Source of the DNA: Ignavibacteriota bacterium
GTDB lineage: Bacteria > Bacteroidota > Ignavibacteria > Kapaibacteriales > UBA2268
Assembly: GCA_019637995.1 (NCBI GenBank)
Contig: JAHBUQ010000002.1
Location: 1,069,428 to 1,133,427, forward strand
Reading direction: 5' to 3'
DNA: 64,000 nucleotides
Positions 35,414-45,224 of this stretch are shown piece after piece; within the stretch, counting starts at the first letter, position 1; every line of letters begins with the position of its first letter. The notes below the pieces were generated by a model. That model ran no database searches, had not been told where the DNA came from, and saw only the letters and a list, made by a program, of their open reading frames with translations. Position numbers and translations under genes: made by a program.

Positions 35414-35932
35414 ATGCAACGCAAGAACTCTTACAATTATGATGATTTAATACTCGCCGGTACCGGCGAGCTTTTCGGACCTGAATGTGGTAAGTTACCA
35501 CTTCCCAATATGCTAATGATGGATAGAATCACCAGTATAGAAAATACCGGTGGAATGTATGGCAAGGGTTGTGTAGTTGCAGAGCTTGACATTAAGCCCG
35601 ATTTATGGTTCTTTGATTGCCATTTCAGAGGTGATTCCGTGATGCCCGGCTCTCTCGGACTCGACGCACTTCTTCAGCTAACAGGGTTCTACCTTGTATG
35701 GGCTGAATACAAAGGAAAAGGTCGTGCTTTGGGTTGCGATAAACTCAAATTTTTTGGACAGGTACTTCCAACTCATAAAAAAGTAACATATATTGTGGAT
35801 ATAAAACGTATTATCAATCTGAAACTGACAATGATTATTGCAGATGGCAGAGTGCTCGTGGACGATAAAGAAATTTACACCTGCGAGAATATGCGTGTTG
35901 GCTTATTCACGAATGACGAAATTGTGATGTAA
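35414..35932 (+). CDS. fabA: 3-hydroxydecanoyl-ACP dehydratase/isomerase FabA
   Basis: The 172 residues match E. coli FabA exactly in length, and the catalytic His70 and Asp84 fall at the same numbers ([20 protein letters not shown]). [14 protein letters not shown] is also as in FabA. The enzyme makes trans-2- and cis-3-decenoyl-ACP, the branch point to unsaturated fatty acids. No fabB is adjacent, although FabB normally extends the cis-3 product. The gene is unusual for a Bacteroidota-type chromosome, where FabZ-type dehydratases are usual. It is monocistronic and convergent with a small gene. Confidence 0.93.
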   Translation: MQRKNSYNYDDLILAGTGELFGPECGKLPLPNMLMMDRITSIENTGGMYGKGCVVAELDIKPDLWFFDCHFRGDSVMPGSLGLDALLQLTGFYLVWAEYKGKGRALGCDKLKFFGQVLPTHKKVTYIVDIKRIINLKLTMIIADGRVLVDDKEIYTCENMRVGLFTNDEIVM

Positions 35933-35953
35933 GGATTCAATTCATTACAAATT

Positions 35954-36229
35954 CTAATTTGACATTTCCAAAAAATTAAGTATTTTCCTAAAAAGAGGTA
36001 TATGCCTCTTATCTACTATTATTTCATCCCATTGACTTTGGTTGGTTGACCCAATTTTAAATATATACTTAAATGCAATTATCAACCTTTTGAAAAACCT
36101 TTCATTTCTCAAGTGAACACTTAAGAAAATCATATTATTATGAATCTCTTCATCATATTGAACAACCAATTGATGTTCTACCGAGTGACAACTGCAAATT
36201 ATAACATCCGGATTATCATAATCATTCAT
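35954..36229 (-). CDS. Small protein with CxCHxxEHQ motif, unknown function
   Basis: I use the ATG at 36229 (91 residues) rather than the in-frame TTG at 36235. The protein begins NDYDNPDVIICSCHSVEHQL, a CxC-H pattern suggesting metal binding. It continues through a hydrophobic strand (MIFLSVHL), a basic helix 'RFFKRLIIAFKYIFKI' and an amphipathic C-terminus. It is soluble by appearance. I recall small phage-associated proteins with a similar C-x-C-x-S-x-E-H-Q start, but that is recollection, not a search. It stands alone. Confidence 0.55.
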   Translation of the reverse strand: MNDYDNPDVIICSCHSVEHQLVVQYDEEIHNNMIFLSVHLRNERFFKRLIIAFKYIFKIGSTNQSQWDEIIVDKRHIPLFRKILNFLEMSN

Positions 36230-36415
36230 ATCCAAATCTCCAAATATTTGATTTAAAATAAACTAAAATATAAATTTTTTATTGCATATTACTACTTTTC
36301 AATAATACGATATATCCAAATTGAACGTCTTTTTAAAAATTGCAAATCTAAGATTTTTGAAACAAAGAATATGTGAAAACGTAAGAATAGATGAAACTAA
36401 GAATACGGAGTTTGA

Positions 36416-37345
36416 ATGGAAATACTTAAAGTAGAAGGTATATCAAAAACCTTCGGTACCTATCGTGCTGTCAATAATGTCAGCTTCACTGTGGAGGAAG
36501 GCAGAATATTCGGGCTGCTTGGACCTAATGGTGCTGGAAAAACCACAACTATACGAATGATAACAAATATCCTCTATCCCGACTCAGGCAAAATCGAGAT
36601 TATGGGTAAACCAACCGGGGCTGAAATGCAGAATATTTTGGGCTACTTGCCCGAAGAAAGAGGCTTATATAAAAAACTGAAAGTAATTGACCAGCTAATA
36701 TATTTTGCAAGATTAAAGCAAATATCCAGAGCCGATGCCATCAAGCGTTCTAAAGAATGGCTTGCCAAGATGGGTGCTTCAGGCTGGGAAAACAAAAAGA
36801 TTGAGGAGCTTTCTAAAGGTATGCAGCAGAAAGTTCAGTTTATTTCAACTATTCTTCACGACCCGCCTGTTATGATTCTCGATGAGCCATTTTCAGGATT
36901 CGACCCGATAAATACCGAGCTTCTCAAATCTGTAATTCTTGAGATGAAACAAGCCGGAAAGACTATTATTCTCTCAACTCACGTTATGGCACAAGTTGAA
37001 CAGATGTGCGACGACCTTGTACTTATTAATAAAGGTAATGTTGTGCTCTCAGGTGGTGTAAGGCAAGTAAAAGCAAGCTACGGCAAGAATACTGTAGTAA
37101 TGGAATATGATGGTGACCCGAATTTCCTTAAAGAAATTGATGGTATTAAAATTAATGATATTACTTCTCACAGAGTTGAATTTAAGCTCGAAGACCCCGA
37201 TTTAACTACAAATCAAATACTTCAAACTGCTATGAACAATAATGTTACTATTTATAAATTTGAGAAAGTAGAACCAAGTCTTCACGAGATATTTATTGAA
37301 GTTGTAGGACAGGAAAATATGAAAGGTGCACAAAATGAAAACTAA
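36416..37345 (+). CDS. ABC transporter ATP-binding protein (NatA-like)
   Basis: The 309-residue ATPase has Walker A GPNGAGKTT at 36-44, the Q-loop segment GYLPEERGLY near 84-93, the signature LSKGMQQKVQ, Walker B VMILDEPFSGFDP and a switch His in ILSTHV. The ~80-residue C-terminal extension is typical of NatA-type subunits. It energises export by the permease encoded next: the two frames overlap by 11 bases, so they are translationally coupled. The substrate is unknown; NatAB exports sodium in Bacillus. Confidence 0.92.
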   Translation: MEILKVEGISKTFGTYRAVNNVSFTVEEGRIFGLLGPNGAGKTTTIRMITNILYPDSGKIEIMGKPTGAEMQNILGYLPEERGLYKKLKVIDQLIYFARLKQISRADAIKRSKEWLAKMGASGWENKKIEELSKGMQQKVQFISTILHDPPVMILDEPFSGFDPINTELLKSVILEMKQAGKTIILSTHVMAQVEQMCDDLVLINKGNVVLSGGVRQVKASYGKNTVVMEYDGDPNFLKEIDGIKINDITSHRVEFKLEDPDLTTNQILQTAMNNNVTIYKFEKVEPSLHEIFIEVVGQENMKGAQNEN

Positions 37346-38639
37346 GGGTTCAAAAATATTTACTATAATCCAGCATGAGTATATTTCAAAAGTAAAATCG
37401 CGTGGTTTTATTTTAAGTACAATTCTTGCTCCTTTGGCTATTGTGCTTATTTACGGGACAATAATCGCCGTTTCGATTATGTCATCCGGGCAAACCACTA
37501 AGAAAATCGCTGTTCTTGACCAAACGGGTGAAATTGGCGCCGAACTTGTTGCCCGAGATACTTCGAAATTTTTTACTACTGATAAATCAGAAGAAACCCT
37601 CAGACAGGAGGTTTTGGATAATACACTTGACGGTTATCTGATAATTAATGACAATTTCCTTCAAACCGGCAAAGCGGATGTGTTCACATCAGGCGGTGGC
37701 GGACTTGGATTCATCAGTTCAATTGAAAAAAACACTGAAGATATAATAGTCAACAAAAGACTTAGAGAAATTGGAGCCGACAAGAATATAATTGACTTAG
37801 TCAATCGAGGGGTTTCAATATCAACCAAAAAAGTTACACTTGAAGGCTCAAAAGAAGATTACTCCGAAATGCTTGCATTTTTGGGATATATACTCGGTTT
37901 TATGATTTATGGACTGATGTTTACTTACGGATCATTTGTAATGCGAGGCGTTATCGAAGAGAAAGCCAATAGAATTGTAGAAGTGATTGCATCTTCAGCC
38001 CGACCATTTGAAATAATGTTCGGAAAAGTTGTCGGCATAGGTGCTGTTGGACTGACACAGGTTTTATTCTGGCTGATATTGCTTGTTATACTATTTGCAG
38101 CAGGCGGTACAATTGCACAAATGTTCATTGGTGCACCCGATATGGCACAAATGGCAGGCGACGCTGCAAATCAACCTGAGCAGGCTGAAATCATCAAATT
38201 TTTCGAGAATTTTACAATTTCACCATGGGTAATAGTAGCCTTTTTATTCTATTTCCTTGCCGGATATTTTATTTATTCATCTTTGTTTGCGGCTGTAGGC
38301 TCTGCAGTTGACCAGGAGCAGGACGCTTCACAGCTTTCAATGCCTGTAGCACTGCCAATTATTATTCCGATTATGTTTATCCCTAACGTTATGAACAATC
38401 CTGATGGTACCCTTGCAACTGTACTTTCACTGATACCATTTTTCACGCCAATACTTATGATTGCACGTGTTGCAGCAACTGATGTACCGCTTTGGCAGAT
38501 TGCATTGTCAGTTGTCCTTCTTGCGGGTACTTTTTTACTTTGCCTTTGGGTAGCTGCAAAAATCTACAGGGTTGGAATCTTGATGTATGGTAAAAAACCA
38601 ACTTTCAAAGACTTAATCAAGTGGTTTAAGCTGGATTAA
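37335..38639 (+). CDS. ABC-2 type permease (NatB-like)
   Basis: I start at the ATG at 37335, preceded by AAAGGTG; a GTG at 37326 is possible. The 434-residue protein has one N-terminal transmembrane helix at about 18-45, a large extracytoplasmic domain at about 50-175 and a five-helix membrane core from about 180 to 415, including 'FVMRGVIEEKANRIVEVIAS', a loop characteristic of NatB/ABC-2 permeases. It forms the membrane part of the exporter with the preceding ATPase. Confidence 0.9.
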   Translation: MKTKGSKIFTIIQHEYISKVKSRGFILSTILAPLAIVLIYGTIIAVSIMSSGQTTKKIAVLDQTGEIGAELVARDTSKFFTTDKSEETLRQEVLDNTLDGYLIINDNFLQTGKADVFTSGGGGLGFISSIEKNTEDIIVNKRLREIGADKNIIDLVNRGVSISTKKVTLEGSKEDYSEMLAFLGYILGFMIYGLMFTYGSFVMRGVIEEKANRIVEVIASSARPFEIMFGKVVGIGAVGLTQVLFWLILLVILFAAGGTIAQMFIGAPDMAQMAGDAANQPEQAEIIKFFENFTISPWVIVAFLFYFLAGYFIYSSLFAAVGSAVDQEQDASQLSMPVALPIIIPIMFIPNVMNNPDGTLATVLSLIPFFTPILMIARVAATDVPLWQIALSVVLLAGTFLLCLWVAAKIYRVGILMYGKKPTFKDLIKWFKLD

Positions 38640-38671
38640 TTATCAGATAATTATTTTATTGTCTTTAGTTT

Positions 38672-38697
38672 AAGCTCTGTTATCTATAGCAGAGCTT
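38672..38697 (+). terminator. Terminator of the ABC transporter operon
   Basis: AAGCTCTG (38672-38679) pairs with CAGAGCTT (38690-38697), followed by TCTTTGTT. It lies 32 bases beyond the permease stop. Confidence 0.65.
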
Positions 38698-38994
38698 TCT
38701 TTGTTAGTAACTGATTCTATTCTTTATAATTTCATCATCGTAACTCTGAATTCAAATCATTTATTGAGATATCAATCTAAACGGTAAAAAATTTAGTAAG
38801 AATCGCCATAAGGATTACATTTACAAACCAATGCCACACAATGAGTAACGCTGAAGCAAATAAGCAATTATTTACGCTCAAAGAACATGATATGAATGAC
38901 AATATCGAACTGGTGGTGTTAAAATCGCTGCAGATAATTCAACGAACAAATCCTAAAGTAATTCCTTAATCTTGCTGAATAATTAGGAATAGCT

Positions 38995-39030
38995 CATAAA
39001 AAAAGGCTGCCTTTAGAAAAGACAGCCTTT
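38995..39030 (-). terminator. Terminator of the giant T9SS gene
   Basis: AAAGGCTG (39002-39009) pairs with CAGCCTTT (39023-39030). On the minus strand it is followed by a run of seven T and then ATGAGC. It lies 24 bases after the stop codon. Confidence 0.85.
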
Positions 39031-39053
39031 CGAATATCACGAGCTTAAGTTAA

Positions 39054-42000
39054 TTACTTAACAACATTAAGTTTTGAATTTAAAAGAACATCACCACTCT
39101 TCAGAACTACAGTATAAGAGCCTGAAGGAATCTGTGAAAGATTGATATCAAAGTTATGAACACCGGCATTAAGCATACCGCGTGAAATAACCTGAATTTC
39201 TTTACCATTGATATCAAATAATGAAACAGTAACATCCATATCATTACCGATGCTGAATGAAACAGTAGATATATCACGAGCAGGATTAGGCTTAACTTCA
39301 TCAAGTGAAATTGTACCATTTATACTTGTAAGTGTTACAAGTCTTTCATCACTGTATTCGAAACTACCGTCTCTGTCAAGCATTTTCAGTCTGTATATGT
39401 ATGATTTACCCATTTCAACTTTAGTATCAATTACTGGACCGTAATAGTTAGTGATATTGCTATTTCCAACTGCAGCAACCTCATCAACAGAAATGAAGTT
39501 TTTGCCGGATTCGCTGACATCACTTCTTTCAACAACGAATTTTGAAGCATTTTCTTCGCTTGCAGTTACCCAATTAAGATCAACACGTTTTCCAACTGCT
39601 TTAGCATCAAAGCTAAGAAGTTCAATAGGAAGAACATTGCCAAGGTTATATTCAAGGTCATCAAAGAAGCCACGAATAATGCCATCAAGATTAGCCCAAT
39701 GTCTCCAGTCAATTCCGGCAAATATTACGTTATAATTAACTGAAGATGTAGTAAGAACAGCAATTCTGTTAATATCAGCAACCTGATTACCACCAGGTAT
39801 GTCATTGATATGATTTTTATATCTCATACCAATCTTAGTATTACCCATTCCGGGGTTGTCTATTCTGTTAGCAGCAACTTTAGGTACATCATCACCAAAG
39901 AAATCAGTTGTGCGAACCATAAATTCGTTATCTCTGCCGATTATTACACCGGTTACATATTTACCATCATAACTTCCACCGACATTCATCGGATTTTCAG
40001 GACTTCCGATTCTTGCTGAAAGTACATTACGAAGGAAATCAGGAAAATGAGGAGTTTCATTTCTTACGATTTCCTGGCTACCTACAAGTAGATTTTTCTT
40101 ATGAGCAATCGTACCGGCTGACAAGAACCCTTGAAGTTGGTCACGGTCATATCTTGTAACTCTTTTAGCAAGACCATCACCATCAACATCATGCCCGTCA
40201 ACCCAGAATAAAGTGCGGTAGATAGGGTAGTTGATTGAGCGTGGTTCCCATTTTCTTCTGTCAAAGATATCAACGTCAATTCTTGGTTCTTCAAGGTCAA
40301 GATTAATTTGCCATCCAAGTCTGAAGAATGATGCTTTTAAGCTGTCAAGATTAAGATTTCCTGCAATAATATCTATTGGGTCAGATGAATTAATTGCAGT
40401 AGTTTTAATGTTTTCAGCTGAAACCAATAATTGAACAGGACTCTTGCGAATGAAGAATCTTATGATTTTTTCAATCTTATTATTCGCATTAAACTCGTCA
40501 TCCTGAAGAGATACTTCAAGTCTGTAAAGCGGCGTTACGTTAGCTTCCATAGTCTTGAACTGCTCAGGAACGTTGTAATTCTGATTTCTTAAATCACCAT
40601 AAGTCTGCGGGAAGAATTCCAAATTAGTTGGCGGATTATTTATACCGTCATCAGTAAGGAAGTCAACAACAACATCTTCTGAGAACAGAAGATCGTTCAT
40701 AGGCATTGTAATTGTAGCACCTTCCTGAACGAATGTACCGCTCGGTGATTGACGGAAAATTCTCAATGTAGCATTCTGGAATGCAACAGGAAGTTGTCCG
40801 TTATTTCTGATAATGGTTTTAATACCAACAGGTGCAGTAGTCATTACATATTCAGCATCGCTGAATTGTAATGGAGGAGTAGCTTTATATGCACCCGGAG
40901 TAAGGAATGCAACTGCTTCACCATCGCGACCAAATGTTCTGCCACGGAATTCAACAGCACCAATGTCATATTTTTCACCGGCTTCACCACGAAGTTTGCC
41001 GTCAATATCAACATCGTTACCTTCAACTTTCATACCTCGGTTATTAAGAACTGAACCCATAGGATATGGATTTGACTTAATTCTCAATTTGAAAGGTGAA
41101 ATTCCAATTAGTTCAAAATCTCTTGAGAAGTTTCCATAAACTGAATTCCAGTCTTGCTGAGTCCAGTTTTGCCATTGGCTTAAAGTAGCAAACTCAGTCT
41201 TGTGACCAAATTCAACGACTCTACCCATTTGGTCAGTTTCGATAAATCTGTAAATTGCAGAATTTGCTGACTCAACCCAATAAGCGTTACGATTTGACTC
41301 AAATCCGCCTATGTTTGAATGTAAACCATAATAGAATACAGCAGAAGTTACAGGATTATTTACAGCAATTTGAGGGTCATTAATTTCAATAGCATTATTT
41401 ACAAATGTTGTATTGTTTGTATTAAACAATGAAACACCGATTACAGTACCATTATTAACAGCACCGTCATTACCAAGAATAATTGTATTATTGGTTATTA
41501 CATCACCGACTGAATAATAATCTGTGAATTTTGGCTCGAATGTCATTGTATTCCAGTTGTAACCATCTTTACGTTCAGTAGAAAGCATGATAGCATTTAC
41601 ATTTGCATCATTGCTGAATGTTTCAAATCCCCAAATCATGTTATTGATAATGCGTGCATTATCGTCTTCATCAGGGAATGAGAAAGCTTCTTCAAGATTG
41701 AAATAATCATTTCTTGCCTGAACAAGACTAATACCGAATAGATTTTGTGTACCGCGAATATTGCTAATTTCATTTGATGAAATATATAATCCGATATTGT
41801 TGTATCCGGCTTTATTACCGCGTGCTTCTCCACCGGCAGCTATACCTGCAGTATAAGTTCCGCAGACGCCCTGAACATTATATATTCTATTTCCGAAAAC
41901 TTCGGTATTCATTTCATATCCAAGGAAAATAGCAGCTTTAGCAACATTATGAATAATGTTGTTATTGAACATATTATGATGATTATAATATTTCACATAA

Positions 42001-44666
42001 GCAGATTTGTTGAAATCAAGTAACTGACCAATACCAAGCGATACAATACCGTAACCGAATTTCTGGATTTCATTACCATAAATTAAGTTGTGACTGTTGG
42101 CAAGAGTATCAAGTCTGAAAGGATTTGAACCAAATGCAGGGTCTCTCGGTGGACGGCTTCTTAATACAACACCCGCAGAATAAGTACCGGCTGCAGTTGC
42201 ATCATTGTCAAATTCAAATCTGTTCAGGAATGAATTAAATGAACTGAGTGGAAGGTGGCAATCAGTGCTAAGTGCCTGAAGAATACCATCTTCAATCAAT
42301 AAGTTTTTGATTTGAATATTTGAAGCACCATCACCTAAGTAGAACACAGCACGGAATGGATTATTAGTGCCGATTGTAAATACAAGAGATTTCTTGCTGC
42401 CGCCATCAAAAATGATGTTCTTTGGAGCGTTTGAATATTTGGAAATTAGTGCTGTATTGACATCAAGAACCGGAGCAAATGTATTTGCGGGGAAGCTCGA
42501 CTGACCAAAATAAACACCAATACCGGTTGAAGAGTAAAGATTAATCTGAACACTACCTCTTGTTGCAAACTGAGGGTCAACAGTAAATGTTACTGTATTG
42601 CCCGGCTTGTCAAGACCTACTATAGTTGAGCTGAAGTCAATTGTTGGTCTGTTGAGAGAAGGATTACCTTCAACATATACAGGGTCTTTCAGCAAGAAAG
42701 TAACAGGACCGGCTACGCCTCTCTGGTAGAGAGCATTCACAGCGTCGTTGATTGTTGTGAACTGACCGCCGTCTTTTGTAATTGAATATGTTCCGGCAAG
42801 ACCTTCAACAACATTAATTGTTAAATTTAGGGTATTGTTCAAGGGTACTTCATCATTATCAGCAAATACTGTAATTTGAACCTGATGTGAGCCTAAGTTT
42901 GTCGGTATAAATGGAATTTCCCAAACAAGGTCAGTTGTACGAACAAGACCGCTTGGTAAGTCTTTTAAATCAGCGAACTGATTGTAAACTTCAATTCCGT
43001 TATAAGTAATAACAAATCTTGCAACTGTATTGGAAATATCTGATACACCGTTATTACGGAATCGTGCTGCAAGCCTGACAGGGCGATTCTGATAAACAGT
43101 GGATGGATTGAGCATCGTTAGCGCTTCAGCTTCAATCTGATATGCTACTTCAAAGAATTTCTTGTCGCCGCCTTCTCTTGGGAAAACGTTATTTGATAAG
43201 AATTTGTCTGATGAAGGAGTACGCATCTGAACTTCAACAGAAATGTCATATACACCAACAGCACTTGCTTTCCAAAGTTGTGAGAATGTAAGTTCGCGTT
43301 CTTCACCAAATAACAATGGGTCATTTTCAAGATTGAAAGTATCAGTTACTGTTCCGGCAACACTTCCATTAGCATTGCGAATAGTAGCAATAGCTCTTAC
43401 AAATGTAAGAGGGTCTGCACCCTGATTCTTTACTAAAATTTTAATCGGAACTCCGGCACTTGAGAATTGATAAATAGAACCCGGATTGAAAATCGGCTCC
43501 TGAATATCTAAAATAGCTATATCGCTTGGGAAAGCGATTGTAAATGTCGAAGATTGGTAGTGTGAATAAGCTGTACCATCAAGATATTCAAGATAAGCAT
43601 CAACTCTGTATTCACCACTTGGGAAATTGTCCTGATTAGTTAAGTCTAAAGCTCCGTCGGAAAGTCTTCCTGCAGGACCTTTGGCATGAGGCATAAGTAC
43701 TCTGATGCCTGAACCAACGGGTTGGGGGTTAGGTATTACTCTTTCTGATGCTGTTAAATCAGGAGCATTGATTGCAGTATAGATTACCTGACTGCCAGGC
43801 TGACCAATTGGACCAGTGATTGAATAACGAACAACAACATCTTTGTTGCTTGCTGTACGGCTTACTCTTACAAAAGGTCTGTCATCGCCTGAATATACTC
43901 TGCCTGATGCAAGTACAGCATTGCTTGGTGGATTAACACCCGACAAACGTGGAGTTGATGTCAAAGTAAATGAGCGACCACGATAAAAATATTTCCTTAC
44001 ATCAGCTCTTAAATGTGGCTGTGGATTTGGGTTTATGTGACCATAGTAAAAAGTTGAAGGTAATGTAGGTGCATTTGGTGCAATATTGATATAACGATTT
44101 GTGGCTGCACCAATGAAATATAAATATCCGTCAAGTTCTGAAAATCCAAAACCTGTTACGGTATTATATATAATTTTAACTTCATTCGTTGTTTCGTAAA
44201 ATTTAATTTGAGCATCGAAGGTATTACCGCTGAAATCATTTAAGAGTCTCGCTCCTAAATGCTGAACAGTTAAAACTCTGTAAGGAGCTGTTCCTTCGAA
44301 TTTGTAGGACAAAGACCCGGTTGTAAACAAATCACGATTGTACCATGATATCACATTGGTTGTATTAGGAAAAGCCGGAAGACTGTTTCCACCGGCGTCT
44401 CTAACACTATTTACGGTTATAAAACCATTCTCATAAGCATAGATGTATGAAACATTATTCCCATCATACAAAAATGGGAACTGCATAGGGATATACATCC
44501 TGAAATCGTTACCGGTAGCTGACTCGGTAGGATTTTGAAGTGGCGTCCATATCTCTACGTCTTCTCTGATAATCGAGCTCTGAATCATCTGACCGTAAAC
44601 TCCGGTAGTCGCTATCAGTATGAACCCAAGAATCAGTAAATTCTTTAGTAATCTGTTTGTTTTCAC
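39054..44666 (-). CDS. Giant (1870-residue) T9SS-exported surface protein with beta-helix region
   Basis: The gene starts at GTG 44666 with GGAGG 7 bases upstream, a strong Shine-Dalgarno site for this genome. After a signal peptide, residues about 30-240 form a jelly-roll domain with 'YENGFITVNSVRDAGG'. Residues about 390-500 and 510-620 are CARDB-like repeats ('RPVRLAARFRNNGVSDISNT'). Residues about 630-1200 form a parallel beta-helix, rich in Asn ladders and short turns ('NNIIHNVAKAAIFLGYEM'), the fold of adhesins and polysaccharide lyases. More immunoglobulin-like domains follow, then FnIII at about 1690-1780 ('VDLNWVTASEENASKFVVER') and a type A sorting domain ('VKPNPARDISTVSFSI'). It is probably a surface adhesin or glycan-acting protein. 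Confidence 0.88.
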   Translation of the reverse strand: MKTNRLLKNLLILGFILIATTGVYGQMIQSSIIREDVEIWTPLQNPTESATGNDFRMYIPMQFPFLYDGNNVSYIYAYENGFITVNSVRDAGGNSLPAFPNTTNVISWYNRDLFTTGSLSYKFEGTAPYRVLTVQHLGARLLNDFSGNTFDAQIKFYETTNEVKIIYNTVTGFGFSELDGYLYFIGAATNRYINIAPNAPTLPSTFYYGHINPNPQPHLRADVRKYFYRGRSFTLTSTPRLSGVNPPSNAVLASGRVYSGDDRPFVRVSRTASNKDVVVRYSITGPIGQPGSQVIYTAINAPDLTASERVIPNPQPVGSGIRVLMPHAKGPAGRLSDGALDLTNQDNFPSGEYRVDAYLEYLDGTAYSHYQSSTFTIAFPSDIAILDIQEPIFNPGSIYQFSSAGVPIKILVKNQGADPLTFVRAIATIRNANGSVAGTVTDTFNLENDPLLFGEERELTFSQLWKASAVGVYDISVEVQMRTPSSDKFLSNNVFPREGGDKKFFEVAYQIEAEALTMLNPSTVYQNRPVRLAARFRNNGVSDISNTVARFVITYNGIEVYNQFADLKDLPSGLVRTTDLVWEIPFIPTNLGSHQVQITVFADNDEVPLNNTLNLTINVVEGLAGTYSITKDGGQFTTINDAVNALYQRGVAGPVTFLLKDPVYVEGNPSLNRPTIDFSSTIVGLDKPGNTVTFTVDPQFATRGSVQINLYSSTGIGVYFGQSSFPANTFAPVLDVNTALISKYSNAPKNIIFDGGSKKSLVFTIGTNNPFRAVFYLGDGASNIQIKNLLIEDGILQALSTDCHLPLSSFNSFLNRFEFDNDATAAGTYSAGVVLRSRPPRDPAFGSNPFRLDTLANSHNLIYGNEIQKFGYGIVSLGIGQLLDFNKSAYVKYYNHHNMFNNNIIHNVAKAAIFLGYEMNTEVFGNRIYNVQGVCGTYTAGIAAGGEARGNKAGYNNIGLYISSNEISNIRGTQNLFGISLVQARNDYFNLEEAFSFPDEDDNARIINNMIWGFETFSNDANVNAIMLSTERKDGYNWNTMTFEPKFTDYYSVGDVITNNTIILGNDGAVNNGTVIGVSLFNTNNTTFVNNAIEINDPQIAVNNPVTSAVFYYGLHSNIGGFESNRNAYWVESANSAIYRFIETDQMGRVVEFGHKTEFATLSQWQNWTQQDWNSVYGNFSRDFELIGISPFKLRIKSNPYPMGSVLNNRGMKVEGNDVDIDGKLRGEAGEKYDIGAVEFRGRTFGRDGEAVAFLTPGAYKATPPLQFSDAEYVMTTAPVGIKTIIRNNGQLPVAFQNATLRIFRQSPSGTFVQEGATITMPMNDLLFSEDVVVDFLTDDGINNPPTNLEFFPQTYGDLRNQNYNVPEQFKTMEANVTPLYRLEVSLQDDEFNANNKIEKIIRFFIRKSPVQLLVSAENIKTTAINSSDPIDIIAGNLNLDSLKASFFRLGWQINLDLEEPRIDVDIFDRRKWEPRSINYPIYRTLFWVDGHDVDGDGLAKRVTRYDRDQLQGFLSAGTIAHKKNLLVGSQEIVRNETPHFPDFLRNVLSARIGSPENPMNVGGSYDGKYVTGVIIGRDNEFMVRTTDFFGDDVPKVAANRIDNPGMGNTKIGMRYKNHINDIPGGNQVADINRIAVLTTSSVNYNVIFAGIDWRHWANLDGIIRGFFDDLEYNLGNVLPIELLSFDAKAVGKRVDLNWVTASEENASKFVVERSDVSESGKNFISVDEVAAVGNSNITNYYGPVIDTKVEMGKSYIYRLKMLDRDGSFEYSDERLVTLTSINGTISLDEVKPNPARDISTVSFSIGNDMDVTVSLFDINGKEIQVISRGMLNAGVHNFDINLSQIPSGSYTVVLKSGDVLLNSKLNVVK

Positions 44667-45224
44667 TACAAACCTCCAATATACATAAAACTTAAATTAT
44701 TTAATTTCATCATAATAATATTATTTAACTTTAAAAATCGTGCCGAAATTAAAGACTCGACACACAATTTATAAAATTCTTTCTATATTTTCAAAATACT
44801 TTAACTTATTTGATTTAAATGTCTTTAATTAACAATTGACGTTTTTGGAAAAACTCAATTTTAGACAATTATGCAAAAACAAAAACATTATTAGAAAACA
44901 GTACTTTTCTAATCTTACAAAATTAAGAAAAAAAATCAAGATAATAACAATATAATTGATAATTTTCCAATTATAATACAATTCGACAAGATAATAATTA
45001 GATTTTTTATTCTGAAAAAATCCTCCGTTTATAATCACTCAATATTTTGAATAAAAAAAATAGTTTATACATCTCTACGAAAATAAATATAATAATACTA
45101 ACGCTAATAAAAAAAATATTTTTAGTATTTTTACACATATTTATAAACCAAAAAATATTTTTATAATTTTTCTGTGTTAATATTTATACATTTGTGTAAT
45201 TTTCAGCACATAATTGGAATTTTA
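44667..45224. other. AT-rich divergent intergenic region, 558 bases, no gene
   Basis: It separates the giant T9SS gene and ruvB. The long A/T runs include two identical palindromes AAAAAATATTTTT (45111-45123 and 45150-45162), spaced 39 bases start to start, so likely intrinsically bent DNA upstream of ruvB. The in-frame extension from 45174 to the ruvB ATG is poor coding. No RNA gene is visible. Confidence 0.5.

Larger units (their letters stand above)
38640..39053. other. Intergenic region with degraded small frame
   Basis: Between the terminators of the permease and the giant T9SS gene, a frame starting at 38840 (MSNAEANKQLFTLK) meets a stop after 16 codons. Shifting by one base in the AAAA run near 38879-38882 continues with EHDMNDNIELVVLKSLQIIQ and reaches a stop near 38969, after which LAE and LGIAHK appear around in-frame stops. 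It looks like the remnant of a small gene rather than a working one. Nothing else coding is seen. Confidence 0.35.

Noticed and set aside
44829..45038. A 69-codon minus-strand frame in the gap before ruvB
   Set aside because: It is Ile/Asn/Phe/Lys-rich as expected for random AT-rich DNA, with no domain or start signal.
45174..45224. Longer N-terminus for RuvB
   Set aside because: The 17 extra residues are not like known RuvB starts; the ATG at 45225 gives the usual length.
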